A stretch of DNA of 64,000 nucleotides from Microbispora hainanensis. GTDB lineage: Bacteria > Actinomycetota > Actinomycetes > Streptosporangiales > Streptosporangiaceae. Each line of letters opens with the position of its first letter. Position 1 is the stretch's first letter. The stretch spans positions 3,968,001 to 4,032,000 of the forward strand of contig NZ_CP108086.1 in the NCBI RefSeq assembly GCF_036186745.1, read 5' to 3'. The notes under the pieces are model-generated. The model did no database searches. It saw only the letters and a list, made by a program, of their open reading frames with translations, and had not been told where the DNA came from. Made by a program: the position numbers and the translations under genes. Shown here in pieces: positions 35,181-44,443 of the stretch.

Positions 35181-36523
35181 CGCAGGGCCGCTTCGACGAC
35201 GAGGGCTTCGAGTTCCAGGAGACAACGCTCCATATCGGGCCGGGACAGATAGCGGGTGTCGGCGGTGAGCGAGACGCCCTCGGTCGTGAGGTGGACGCAG
35301 AACCGGCAGTTGAGCTTGTCCTGGCTCATCGGCCAGGTCACCGACGTCCGGGCCAGCGCGGCCGTGATCTCGGCCGGGTCGCACCGGGCGGGTCCCGGGT
35401 CGGCGAAGCGCATGTCGTTGAAGCAGCAGTAGGGGTGGATCGGCTCACCACGCTCGGCGCTCACGGAGGCGGTGATCCGGTTGCGGTCGGCCGGGTCGTG
35501 GTAGGCGCTGCGGTAGGCGCGCAGCGCGGCCGGCCCGGCGGCCCGCAGCAGGCCGGTGAAGGACGCCTCCCGGCGGTCGAGCGTGAACAGCCCCTCCTGC
35601 GACATCGTGGCGACGATGTCCGTGGTGTCGCGGCGGAACCGGTTGGCCGAGATCGGCAGCACCGCGCACGTCTCGTGGCCGGTGAACCTGCCGACCAGCT
35701 CGGTCACGGCCGTCAGCAGCACGGTCGAGGTCGAGGCGGCGTGCTCGGCGGCGACCGAGCGGACGGCGAGCTCAAGGGCGGGGGAGCGCAGCAGCGCACG
35801 CCAGATGGGCGGCTCGGCCGGAGATCCGCTCGGGGAGGAAAACATCGTCGGTGGAATACGCCGATATTCGCGCTCCCAGTGCGCCGCCGCCGTCTCCGCC
35901 GCCCGCCGTCCCTCGGGACCGGCCTGCCAGTGCGCGAGGTCGAGCGGCTGCGAAGCCGCGGGCCGTCGTACGCCGGGGCCTCGGAGCAGGAACATGCGCA
36001 GGTCGCGCAGTGCGACCTCCGCGCCGAGCCCGTCGGCGGCCAGATGGCAGAAGACCAGCACCACGTGGGCGACCCGATCGCCGTCGAGCACCAGCGCCAC
36101 CCGCACCGGCCATTCGCCGAAATAGTCGAACGGCCGCGCCGCCAGCTCGTCCAGCACCCGGTCGGGATCTTCGGTGGTGACCACGACCGGCAGCCGGCCC
36201 TTCTCCGCCAGCCGCTGGTAGGGCTCCGCGGGTGTTGCCCGGAACGCGTCGCTCATCGTCGTGCGAAGTGCGCCGCTCATCCGGGTACGCAGAGCACCGT
36301 GCCGCGCCATCAGGGCGGCCAGCGCCGCGCACACCTCGGCCACGGTGCGGGAGCCCGGCACCTTCAGCACGCGGCCGAAGTTGAAGTAGCGGTCGTCGGG
36401 GGCCGTCCGCACGATCGCCTCCCAGATGGCCCGCTGGCCCCAGGTCAACGGCGCCGTCGGCGGTCCGGTCAAAGGTCCCGGTCCGGCGAACTCGACGTAC
36501 GGCGTCGGGCCGGTGACGTTCAT
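35177..36523 (-). CDS. Stand-alone NRPS condensation-domain protein
   Basis: A 448-residue free condensation domain. The opening LTWGQRAIWEAI matches core C1, RHGALRTRM matches C2, and the active-site core reads CHLAADG (residues 159-165). The second, catalytic His160 and Asp164/Gly165 are kept while the first His is Cys. The enzyme should join two carrier-bound intermediates or attack by a free amine or alcohol. It overlaps the carrier-protein gene upstream and the DMFase-like gene downstream by ATGA junctions. With no thioesterase in the cluster, it is a candidate release or trans-acylation catalyst. Confidence 0.85.
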   Translation of the reverse strand: MNVTGPTPYVEFAGPGPLTGPPTAPLTWGQRAIWEAIVRTAPDDRYFNFGRVLKVPGSRTVAEVCAALAALMARHGALRTRMSGALRTTMSDAFRATPAEPYQRLAEKGRLPVVVTTEDPDRVLDELAARPFDYFGEWPVRVALVLDGDRVAHVVLVFCHLAADGLGAEVALRDLRMFLLRGPGVRRPAASQPLDLAHWQAGPEGRRAAETAAAHWEREYRRIPPTMFSSPSGSPAEPPIWRALLRSPALELAVRSVAAEHAASTSTVLLTAVTELVGRFTGHETCAVLPISANRFRRDTTDIVATMSQEGLFTLDRREASFTGLLRAAGPAALRAYRSAYHDPADRNRITASVSAERGEPIHPYCCFNDMRFADPGPARCDPAEITAALARTSVTWPMSQDKLNCRFCVHLTTEGVSLTADTRYLSRPDMERCLLELEALVVEAALR

Positions 36524-36765
36524 CGGGATGCCGTGGACGCCAGGTGCGCGGACAGCCGGTCGAAATCGTCCAGCAGGCCCATGCCGTCGTCGCTCAGGTC
36601 GAACTCCACGCCGAACTCCGACTCGATCGCGTCGATCAGCCGCAGCATCGAGATCGACGTGACGCCCAGGGCCGACAGCGGCACGGTCGCGGCCAGCACC
36701 TCATCGGCGGTGACGGCGCCGTCGGACGACTCCGCGACGAGTTCCGCGAGCCTTTCCTTGATCAT
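36520..36765 (-). CDS. Acyl/peptidyl carrier protein
   Basis: An 81-residue free carrier protein. The phosphopantetheine site is Ser37 in LGVTSISMLRLID; the usual G-x-D-S is replaced by G-V-T-S, which still keeps the modifiable serine. The sequence is acidic and four-helical as expected. Its start overlaps the NRPS stop by 4 bases, and its stop overlaps the condensation gene start, so expression is stoichiometrically coupled. It could hold the acyl unit made by the E1/E2 set or the AMP ligase, for use by the free condensation domain. Confidence 0.9.
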   Translation of the reverse strand: MIKERLAELVAESSDGAVTADEVLAATVPLSALGVTSISMLRLIDAIESEFGVEFDLSDDGMGLLDDFDRLSAHLASTASR

Positions 36766-39700
36766 TCCAGCTCCTTGGCGAGGCGTTCCGCCTCCTCGTC
36801 CGACATCTCGTCGAGCTCGGCGATCAGGAGGTCCTCGATCGCCCGGGCCAGCCCACCGACCGTGGGATGGGTGAACAGCGTGCGGATCGGCAGCTCAAGG
36901 CCGGTCGTGCCGCGCAGCCGCGAGACGATCCGTACGGCGAGCAGCGAGTGGCCGCCGAGCGCGAAGAAGTCGTCGTGCACCCCGGCCTTCTCGACCCCGA
37001 GCACGTCGCCGAAGACCTCGGCCACCAGTTCCTCGGCGTCGGTGCCGGGCGCGACGTACGCCTCCCGGTGGGCCTGCGGGGCGGGCAGCGCGGCCCGGTC
37101 CACCTTGCCGCCCGGCGTCAGCGGCAGCCGGTCGAGCCGCACCCAGGAGGTCGGCACCATGTGCGGCGGCAGCGCCGCGCCGGTGAACTCCGCCAGCTCG
37201 GTGAAGCCGGCGGATCCGGTGACGTAGCCGACCAGCGTGTCGCCGATCGCGACGACCGCGGCCTCGCCCACCTCGGGATGGGCCAGCAGGCGCGCCTCGA
37301 TCTCGGCCGGCTCGATGCGGAACCCGCGCACCTTCACCTGGTCGTCCAACCGGCCCAGGAACTCGAGCTGCCCGTCGGGCCGCCACCGCACCCGATCTCC
37401 GGTGCGGTAGACGCGCTCGCCGTGCAGGTCGGTGAACCGCTCGGTGGTCGGCTCGGGACGGCCCAGGTAGCCCCGGGCCACGCCCGCCCCGCCGATGCAC
37501 AGCTCACCGGCGGCGCCGGGGGGAGCGAGCCGCCCGTCGGGGTCGATCACGTACACATGAGTGTCCCCGATGGGCCTGCCGATCGGCGGACGCCCGGGGG
37601 AGCCGTCCAGCTCGGCGAGCGTGGCGATGATCGTCGCCTCTGTCGGGCCGTAGGTGTTGACCAGCCGCACCCGGTCGCCGAACCGCTCACGCCAACGGGT
37701 CACCGCGGCCTCGTGCACCTGCTCCCCGCCCAGGATGACCAGCCGCAGCCCCGGCGGCCAGGCGATCGACTCGATCTGGTCGACCAGGTGGTGCCAGTAG
37801 GCGGTCGGCAGGTCCAGCACGGTGACGCCGTCGAGATGATCGGGGAGCGTCACCGCGCCGTCCGGCAGGAGCGCCAGGCGGGCGCCCGAGGCCAGCGCCG
37901 GATAGATCTCCTCGGCGTGCGTGTCGAAGGCGAGCGAGGCGAACTGCACGACCGTGTCATCCGGCCCCAGGCCATACTCCCCGGCCATCCAGGCGACCCT
38001 GGCCGCGAGGTTGCGGTGCTCCACGACCACGCCCTTCGGCGTCCCGGTCGATCCGGACGTGTAGATCACGTACGCCGCGGCGTCGCCCGTGACCGGCACG
38101 GGCAGCGGCGTGCTCCCGGCGACCGCGTCCGACGCGTACGCCACCGGGACGCCCGGCGGCAGCCCCCCAGCCACGTCGGCGGCCAGGTCGGCGGAGGTCA
38201 GGACGAGCGCGGCGGCGCTGTCGCCGAGCATGAACGCCAGCCGCTCGCCCGGAAGGGCGGGGTCGAGCGGAAGGTAGGCCGCCCCGGCCCGCCACACCGC
38301 GAGCAGCGCGGCGACGGAGTCGGGCGTACGGCCGAGGAGGACGCCCACGACGTCACCCGGGCCGACGCCGCGCGCCTGCAGCAGCGCGGCCAGCTCTGCG
38401 GCGCGCGCGTCCAGCTCGCCGTAGGTCAGGTCGCCCACCGCGCACGAGTCCCGGTGGGCGCGTACGGCCGCGGCCACCAGCTCGGGGACGTACGGCTCAG
38501 GGATGACCTCGGGCCCGCGGCCGATCTCCAGCAGGCGGGACTCCTCGGCCGGGGTGACCAGCTCCGGGGGCGCGGCGAAGTCCTGCCGCAGCACCCGCTC
38601 AAGCCGGGCCGCCATCGCCTCGATGGTGCCGGGGTCGAACAGCGCGGCGTCGTAGGAGAGCACGACGAGCAGCTCGCGCTCGTCCTGCCACGCCTCCAGC
38701 ATCAGGTCGAACTTGACCTGTTCGAAGCCGTGCGCGAACGGCTCGGTCACCAGCCCGGAGAAGGCGGCCGGTGCGGCGCCGGTGTCCTGGTTGTGCAGGA
38801 TCGCCATCGTCTGGAAGGCGGGCACGCGCAGCCGTTCGAACGGGACGCCCTGATGCTCGAACGCCGACAGGGCCGCGTCGCGGGTGCGCTCCAGCGACTC
38901 CCCGAAACTCGAAGGCCGGTCCGTGTGATCTGGCGAGGTGCGGATCAGCAGGACGTCGGCGAAGTAGCCGACCACGCGCTCGAACTCGACCCGGTCTCTG
39001 CCGGAGGCGACGGTGGCGATCGTGACGTCGCGCTGCCCGCTCTGCGCGGCGAGCACCGCCCGGTAGGCGGTCAGCAGGGTCATGAACAGCGTCGCGCCGT
39101 GTTCCCTGCCCTGCTCGGCCAGCCGCGCCACGTCCTCGGCCGGCAGCCGGAACGTGTGGAAGCCGCCCTTCCTCATCGGCGGTGAGCTGCGCGGCCGGTC
39201 GGCCGGCAGGTCGAGCGGGGCCGCGCCGGCCAGCCGCTCGCCCCAGTAGGCGGCGAGTTCCTCCTGGTCGCGCTCGCGCTGCCATCGGGCGACGTCGCCG
39301 AACTGAAGGGGCAGCGGATCGAGCCGTTCGCCCGAGTAGAGCCGGGCCAGTTCGTCCAGCATGACGTTCAGCGACCAGCCGTCGCCCAGCATGTGGTGGA
39401 GCACCACGCACAAGACGTGGTCGTCGGGCGAGAGGCGGATCAGCGTCGCGCGCAGCGGCGGCCGGGAGGCGAGGTCGAACGGCGCGTTCGTGCGCTCGGC
39501 GACCAGCGCCTCCGCGTGCGCGACGTCGGTGGCCGAGATCGCCTCGACGGGCACCGGCCCCGGCGGCTCGACCACCGCGACCGGGGCGCCGTCGACCTCG
39601 GGAAACCGCGTACGCAGGCTCTCGTGCCTGGCGACCAGCGCGGCCAGGGCCCGTTCGAGTGCCGCCACGTCGAGCGGGCCGCGCAGCCGCCGCACGATCC

Positions 39701-42700
39701 ACATGGCGTACGACGCGTCGTCCGGGTCGAGCCGGTGCAGGAACCAGAGCCGTTCCTGGCCGGGGGAGAGCGGCGCGGGCTCTCCGGCCGGGCGGGGGCG
39801 CGGGCCGTCGCCGCAATCCTGGTCGCGTGAGAGGGCCTCGTCGAGCAGCTCGGCCAGCGCCGCGACGGTCGGGCGGGTGAACAGCTCGCGCACCGGGATG
39901 CGCACCGGCAGCCTGGCGGTGACCATGGTGGCCAGCAGCGAGTGACCGCCGAGCGCGAAGAAGTCGTCGTCCGCGCCGACGTTCTCGACGCCGAGCACCT
40001 CGGCGAAGACCCCGGCCACGAGCCGCTCGGCGTCCGTGCGCGGCGGCATCCCGGCCGGCTTGGCGGCCTGTGGGTGTGGCAGGGCCTTCCTGTCGACCTT
40101 GCCGTTCGGGGTGAGCGGCAGCGCGTCGAGCGTCACGAATGTCGCCGGGACCATGTAGCCGGGGAGCTGCCCCGCGACGTGCCGCCGAAGGTCATCAAGT
40201 GGCCCAGCACCGCCGGGGACGATGAAGGCCACGAGCAGGTCGTCGCGTACGGCGGCCACCGCCTGGCGGACGGCCGGATGCGCTTCGAGCACGGCCTCGA
40301 TCTCGCCCAGCTCGACGCGGTGCCCGCGCAGCTTGACCTGGTTGTCCGTGCGGCCGAGGAACTCCAGCGTGCCGTCCGCCAGCCACTTGACGACGTCGCC
40401 GGTGCGGTAGACGCGCTCCGAGCCGTGCCGTACGAACCGCTCCGCCGTGAGCTCCGGACGGCCGAGATAGCCGGTCGCGACGCCTGCGCCGCCGATCAGC
40501 AGCTCACCGGGCACGCCGATGGGCACCTGAGCACCTTCGGCGTCGACCACATGGACGGTGGTGTTCGCGATCGGCCGGCCGATGGTCACCCGTCCGGGCC
40601 GCTCGGGCACCTCCCAGGCGGTCGACCAGATGGTGGTCTCGGTCGGGCCGTACATGTTGACGAGCCTGCTCACGCGTGCCCGCAGCTCGGCGGCGAGCGC
40701 GAGCGGGAGCGGCTCGCCCCCGGCGAGGGCGACCACCGGCGGGAGGCCGCCCGCGAGCAGCACCCGCCAGCCCGATGGCGTGGCCTGCACGTGGGTCACG
40801 CCCGCGTCCGCGATCAGCCGGGCGAGCGCCGCGCCGTCGCGTGCGGTCTCCGCACCGGCGACGACCACCCGGCCGCCGGTGACCAGCGGCAGGTAGAGCT
40901 CCAGCGCGGAGATGTCGAACGACAGCGAGGTGAGCGCGAGCCAGACGTCCGAGGGCGTCGATCCGACCAGGTCGCGCATGGCGAGCAGGAAGTTGGTGAG
41001 CGCGCGGTGGGGCACCACCACGCCCTTCGGCCGTCCCGTCGAGCCGGAGGTGTAGAGCACGTAGGCGGTGTCGTCCGGCGAGGGTCTGCCGGGAACGTCG
41101 GCAGGCGCTTCGTCTGAGAAGAGGTCGGCGTCGGTGAGGACGAGAGCCGCGCCCGAGTCCTCGATCATGTACGCCACGCGGGACGCCGGATAGTCGGGAT
41201 CGACCGGCAGGTAGGCCGCACCCGACATGGCGACGCCGAGCAGCGCCACGATCATGTCCGGGCCGCGCGACATGCGCACCGCGACCACGCTGCCGCGCCC
41301 GACGCCCCGGCCGCGCAGTCGCGCCGCCAGCCCCGCCGCCCGTACGGCCAGCTCGCGATAGGTGAGCTCCCGGTCTTCGGCGACCACCGCGACCGCGTCG
41401 GGTGCGGCGGCCACCCGGTCGAGCACCAGGTCGACCAGCGTGAGCGCGGGCAGCTCGGCGGTGGTGTCGTTCCACGCGGCGAGCCTGGCCCGCTCCCGTC
41501 CGGTGAGCAGGCCGAGCCGTCCCACGGGCAGTGTGGGGTCCGCGACCGCGGCGGCGAGCAGCACGAGATAGCGCTCGGTCATCAGCTCGACCGTCTCGTG
41601 GTCGAAGAGCTCCTCGCTGTAGATGGCGACGCCGAGCACGCCGCCGTCGTCCTCCGCGAACAGGTCGAGCGACAGGTCGACCCTCGCGGGGTGCCAGCCG
41701 AGCGGGAACGGCTCGGCGGCCACGCCCGGCACCGGATCGGCCACGTCGCCGTGGGTGTGCAGCGCGAACATGGTCTGGAACAGCGGTGTCCTGCTCGGGT
41801 CGCGCTCCACGCCGAGCACGCCGATCAGCCGCTCGAACGACACGTCCCGATGGGCGAGCCTGTCGAGGACGGCCCGGCGGGTGCGGCGGAGCAGGTCGCC
41901 GAAGCTCGGCGCCCCGGACAGGTCGCAGCGGAGCACCATGGTGGTCGACAGATAGCCGATCATCTGCTCCAGCTCGGTGCTGTCGCGGCCTGCCGAGGGG
42001 GTGCCCACACAGAAGTCCGTCTGGCCGCTGTGCCGGGAGAGCAGCACCTGGTAGGCCGCGAGCAGCAGCATGTAGGGCGTGCAGCGCGCCTGCCTGGCCG
42101 CCTCCGCCACTCGTGCCGCCAGCTCGGGCGGGATGCGGAAACGGACCTCCCCACCCGCCGTGCTCCGCGTCGCCGGGCGCGGCCGGTCGGCGGGCAGCTC
42201 CAGGACGGGCGCCCCGGCCAGCCGCGACACCCACCAGTCCAGATCGGCAGAGTCGTCGAGGCCCGGCACGTGGTCGCCGTACTGGGGCGGGAGGGCCTCG
42301 GGAAGCGGCCGTCCCGCGTAGTGGTCTGCCACCTCGTTCCGCAGCACGTTGAGCGACCAGCCGTCGCCGTTGATGTGGTGCAACACGACGCAGAGCACGT
42401 GGTCGGCCGGGCCGAGGCGCACCAGCGTGACCCGGAACGGCGGCCGCGCGGCGAGGTCGAACGCGGCGTTGGTGCGGGCGCGGACGATCCGCGCGGCCTC
42501 GTCCTCCGATCCCGCCGCGACCTGCTCGATCGTCACCGGGCCGGGCGGCTCCACGACGGCCGTCGGCCGCCCGCCGGCCTGCACGAAGCGCGTGCGCAGC
42601 GCGTCGTGCCTGGCGGCGACCGCGGTGAAGGCGGCTTCGAGTGCCGGGATGTCGAGCTCCCCGCGCAGCCGGTAGGCGTAGGCGGTGTTGTACGAGGGAT

Positions 42701-42767
42701 CGTCGGGATCGAGCTGGTTCAGAAACCAGAGTCGTTCCTGACCACGGGACAGCGGACCTGTCTTCAC
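36762..42767 (-). CDS. Dimodular nonribosomal peptide synthetase, C-A-T-C-A-T
   Basis: A 2001-residue synthetase. C1 about 3-430 (HHINGDG at 130-136); A1 about 440-900; T1 with Ser943; C2 about 1000-1400 (HHMLGDG at 1124-1130); A2 about 1430-1893; T2 with Ser1941. No epimerase or thioesterase follows. Using the PheA frame, A1 pocket residues are D618 I619 L622 Q661 L681 G683 M705 I713 W714 K890, one change from the standard glycine code. A2 gives D1615 T1616 E1619 D1652 I1678 G1680 T1705 I1713 I1714 K1888, an acidic pocket that suggests a basic amino acid, and it resembles the beta-lysine code as I remember it. The N-terminal C1 implies a donor supplied in trans. The GTG start (42767) is preceded by GGGGGTAGG. 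Followed by three overlapping genes. Confidence 0.93.
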   Translation of the reverse strand: MKTGPLSRGQERLWFLNQLDPDDPSYNTAYAYRLRGELDIPALEAAFTAVAARHDALRTRFVQAGGRPTAVVEPPGPVTIEQVAAGSEDEAARIVRARTNAAFDLAARPPFRVTLVRLGPADHVLCVVLHHINGDGWSLNVLRNEVADHYAGRPLPEALPPQYGDHVPGLDDSADLDWWVSRLAGAPVLELPADRPRPATRSTAGGEVRFRIPPELAARVAEAARQARCTPYMLLLAAYQVLLSRHSGQTDFCVGTPSAGRDSTELEQMIGYLSTTMVLRCDLSGAPSFGDLLRRTRRAVLDRLAHRDVSFERLIGVLGVERDPSRTPLFQTMFALHTHGDVADPVPGVAAEPFPLGWHPARVDLSLDLFAEDDGGVLGVAIYSEELFDHETVELMTERYLVLLAAAVADPTLPVGRLGLLTGRERARLAAWNDTTAELPALTLVDLVLDRVAAAPDAVAVVAEDRELTYRELAVRAAGLAARLRGRGVGRGSVVAVRMSRGPDMIVALLGVAMSGAAYLPVDPDYPASRVAYMIEDSGAALVLTDADLFSDEAPADVPGRPSPDDTAYVLYTSGSTGRPKGVVVPHRALTNFLLAMRDLVGSTPSDVWLALTSLSFDISALELYLPLVTGGRVVVAGAETARDGAALARLIADAGVTHVQATPSGWRVLLAGGLPPVVALAGGEPLPLALAAELRARVSRLVNMYGPTETTIWSTAWEVPERPGRVTIGRPIANTTVHVVDAEGAQVPIGVPGELLIGGAGVATGYLGRPELTAERFVRHGSERVYRTGDVVKWLADGTLEFLGRTDNQVKLRGHRVELGEIEAVLEAHPAVRQAVAAVRDDLLVAFIVPGGAGPLDDLRRHVAGQLPGYMVPATFVTLDALPLTPNGKVDRKALPHPQAAKPAGMPPRTDAERLVAGVFAEVLGVENVGADDDFFALGGHSLLATMVTARLPVRIPVRELFTRPTVAALAELLDEALSRDQDCGDGPRPRPAGEPAPLSPGQERLWFLHRLDPDDASYAMWIVRRLRGPLDVAALERALAALVARHESLRTRFPEVDGAPVAVVEPPGPVPVEAISATDVAHAEALVAERTNAPFDLASRPPLRATLIRLSPDDHVLCVVLHHMLGDGWSLNVMLDELARLYSGERLDPLPLQFGDVARWQRERDQEELAAYWGERLAGAAPLDLPADRPRSSPPMRKGGFHTFRLPAEDVARLAEQGREHGATLFMTLLTAYRAVLAAQSGQRDVTIATVASGRDRVEFERVVGYFADVLLIRTSPDHTDRPSSFGESLERTRDAALSAFEHQGVPFERLRVPAFQTMAILHNQDTGAAPAAFSGLVTEPFAHGFEQVKFDLMLEAWQDERELLVVLSYDAALFDPGTIEAMAARLERVLRQDFAAPPELVTPAEESRLLEIGRGPEVIPEPYVPELVAAAVRAHRDSCAVGDLTYGELDARAAELAALLQARGVGPGDVVGVLLGRTPDSVAALLAVWRAGAAYLPLDPALPGERLAFMLGDSAAALVLTSADLAADVAGGLPPGVPVAYASDAVAGSTPLPVPVTGDAAAYVIYTSGSTGTPKGVVVEHRNLAARVAWMAGEYGLGPDDTVVQFASLAFDTHAEEIYPALASGARLALLPDGAVTLPDHLDGVTVLDLPTAYWHHLVDQIESIAWPPGLRLVILGGEQVHEAAVTRWRERFGDRVRLVNTYGPTEATIIATLAELDGSPGRPPIGRPIGDTHVYVIDPDGRLAPPGAAGELCIGGAGVARGYLGRPEPTTERFTDLHGERVYRTGDRVRWRPDGQLEFLGRLDDQVKVRGFRIEPAEIEARLLAHPEVGEAAVVAIGDTLVGYVTGSAGFTELAEFTGAALPPHMVPTSWVRLDRLPLTPGGKVDRAALPAPQAHREAYVAPGTDAEELVAEVFGDVLGVEKAGVHDDFFALGGHSLLAVRIVSRLRGTTGLELPIRTLFTHPTVGGLARAIEDLLIAELDEMSDEEAERLAKELE

Positions 42768-43018
42768 GTGCCTACCCCCGGGCAGGTGGCCTTCTGGAAA
42801 GCTTCTTAACAGTTTGCGGGTTGGCCGCAGTGTTCCACGGATCTTCGGCCACCCGCAAGGCTTCTCCGGCGGCGTCTCGAACTCGGGGGGTTGCCCCTTT
42901 CGGCGGGCTCATGTCAGACTGGCGCAAGAGTTTAATTAGTAAACTTTCTTATTAGAAGTCGGATAGATCACGGCCTCTGATCCGGCGATTCTCGACCTGG
43001 CGACTCCGGGAGCCGATC
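42768..43018. promoter_or_regulatory. Divergent NRPS promoter with AGTTTA-N5-TAAACT operator
   Basis: AGTTTAATTAGTAAACT (42929-42945) is a perfect inverted repeat with 6-bp arms in a conspicuously AT-rich island (about 42928-42960) inside very GC-rich DNA. It lies between the two operons, so one regulator could control both. The shape suits a MarR-, GntR- or PadR-type protein, but no regulator gene lies inside the cluster. Confidence 0.6.
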
Positions 43019-44443
43019 GTGAGCAAGACTCTTCCCGGCCTGCTCCGGGAGCGGGCCGCCGCCGATCCCGGCCGGGTGGCGATGACCGTGCACGGCGCGG
43101 GCTCGCTGACCTTCGGCGAATGGGAGCACCGGGCCCGCGGCGTGGCCCGGGCGCTGCGCGGCCGGGGGATCGGGCGCGGCGACCGGGTCGGCCTCGTGTT
43201 CGGCAACGGCGACTGGCTGGACTACGCGGTCGCCTTCTTCGGCGTCCTCGACGCGGGGGCGGTCGCCGTGCCGCTCTCGGACCGCCTGGCCGCCGCCGAC
43301 GTCGACGCGATGCTCGCGCACTGCGGCGCGACGGCGGTGCTGCGGCCGGGCGAGGTGCCGTACGCCGAAGGAGCCGAGAGCGGCGGAGACGGCGGATGCG
43401 GGGACCTCGAACCGGTGGGGCCCGGCGACCCGGCGCAGATCCTCTACACATCCGGCACCACGGGACGGCCCAAGGGGGTCGCCGCCACCCACGCGAACCT
43501 GGCCCACGGTTGCGGGGGCCGCCGCAGGCCGTTCACCCACTCACGGCATCTCGCGCACGCGTTCCCCATCGGCACCAACGCCGGCCAGTGGATGCTGGTC
43601 AACGCCGTGGACGCGCATCCCGAGGTGGTGACGCTGCCGCGGTTCACGCCCGGCAGGTTCGCCGCGCTGATCGAGCACTACCGGGCGGGCACGGTCTTCG
43701 TGGTGCCCGCCATGGCGATCGAGATGCTCGCCGCCGGGGTGCAGGCCAGGCACGACCTGTCGAGCGTGCTGCTGCTCGGCTCGGCGGCGGCGCCGCTGCC
43801 CGCGCGGGTCGCGGGCGATCTCTGCGCCGCCTTCCCCAACGCGACGATCACGAACTACTACACCTCGACCGAGGCCGCGCCCGCGCAGACCGTGATGATC
43901 TACGATCCCGAGCGGCCGTCGAGCGTGGGCCGCCCGGTCTCCGGCGGGGCCGTGCGGATCGCCGCGGCGGACGGCGGGGCGCTGCCGCCCGGCACGACCG
44001 GCGAGGTCTGGATGCGGTCGCCGGCCGCCACCCGCGCCTACTACGGCGACGAGGCCGCCACCGGCGAGGTCTTCCGCGGCGGCTGGGTGCGCATGGGAGA
44101 CCTCGGCTACCTCGACGACGACGGCTACCTCTACCTGGTCGACCGCGAGAGCGACGTGATCAAGTCGGGGGCCTACAAGGTGTCCACCATCCACGTAGAG
44201 GAGGCCGTGCACCGCCATCCCGGCGTGGTCGAGGCGGCCGCCTTCGGGGTGCCGCACCCCACCCTCGGCAAGGCCGTCGCGGTCGCCGTCGTCGGGACCG
44301 TAGCTCACGAGGAGCTGCGGATCTTCCTGAAGGACCTGCTGGCCCCGCACGAGCTTCCCGTACGGCTCATCACCCTCGACGCCCTGCCCCGCAACAACGG
44401 CGGCAAGGTCGACAAGCGCTCACTCCGAGAGGTCGCACCATGA
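43019..44443 (+). CDS. Acyl-AMP ligase (AMP-binding/ANL family)
   Basis: A 474-residue adenylating enzyme with core A3 LYTSGTTGRPKG (about 142-153), TSTEAAPAQ, GWVRMGDLGYLDDDGYLY, VDRESDVIKSGAYKVS and the adenylation Lys in NNGGKVDK near the C-terminus. It is closer to fatty acyl-CoA/acyl-ACP ligases than to amino-acid A domains, since the FDxS pocket core is absent. It should activate a carboxylic acid as acyl-AMP and load it on CoA or a carrier protein, giving a starter for the peptide. GTG 43019 follows GGGAG. Its stop overlaps the C-PCP start (ATGA). Confidence 0.9.
   Translation: MSKTLPGLLRERAAADPGRVAMTVHGAGSLTFGEWEHRARGVARALRGRGIGRGDRVGLVFGNGDWLDYAVAFFGVLDAGAVAVPLSDRLAAADVDAMLAHCGATAVLRPGEVPYAEGAESGGDGGCGDLEPVGPGDPAQILYTSGTTGRPKGVAATHANLAHGCGGRRRPFTHSRHLAHAFPIGTNAGQWMLVNAVDAHPEVVTLPRFTPGRFAALIEHYRAGTVFVVPAMAIEMLAAGVQARHDLSSVLLLGSAAAPLPARVAGDLCAAFPNATITNYYTSTEAAPAQTVMIYDPERPSSVGRPVSGGAVRIAAADGGALPPGTTGEVWMRSPAATRAYYGDEAATGEVFRGGWVRMGDLGYLDDDGYLYLVDRESDVIKSGAYKVSTIHVEEAVHRHPGVVEAAAFGVPHPTLGKAVAVAVVGTVAHEELRIFLKDLLAPHELPVRLITLDALPRNNGGKVDKRSLREVAP

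Noticed and set aside
36867-39185. A 772-codon plus-strand frame opposite the NRPS
   Set aside because: Composition is His/Arg/Gln/Gly-rich with no domain, and it lies entirely antisense to well-defined NRPS domains.
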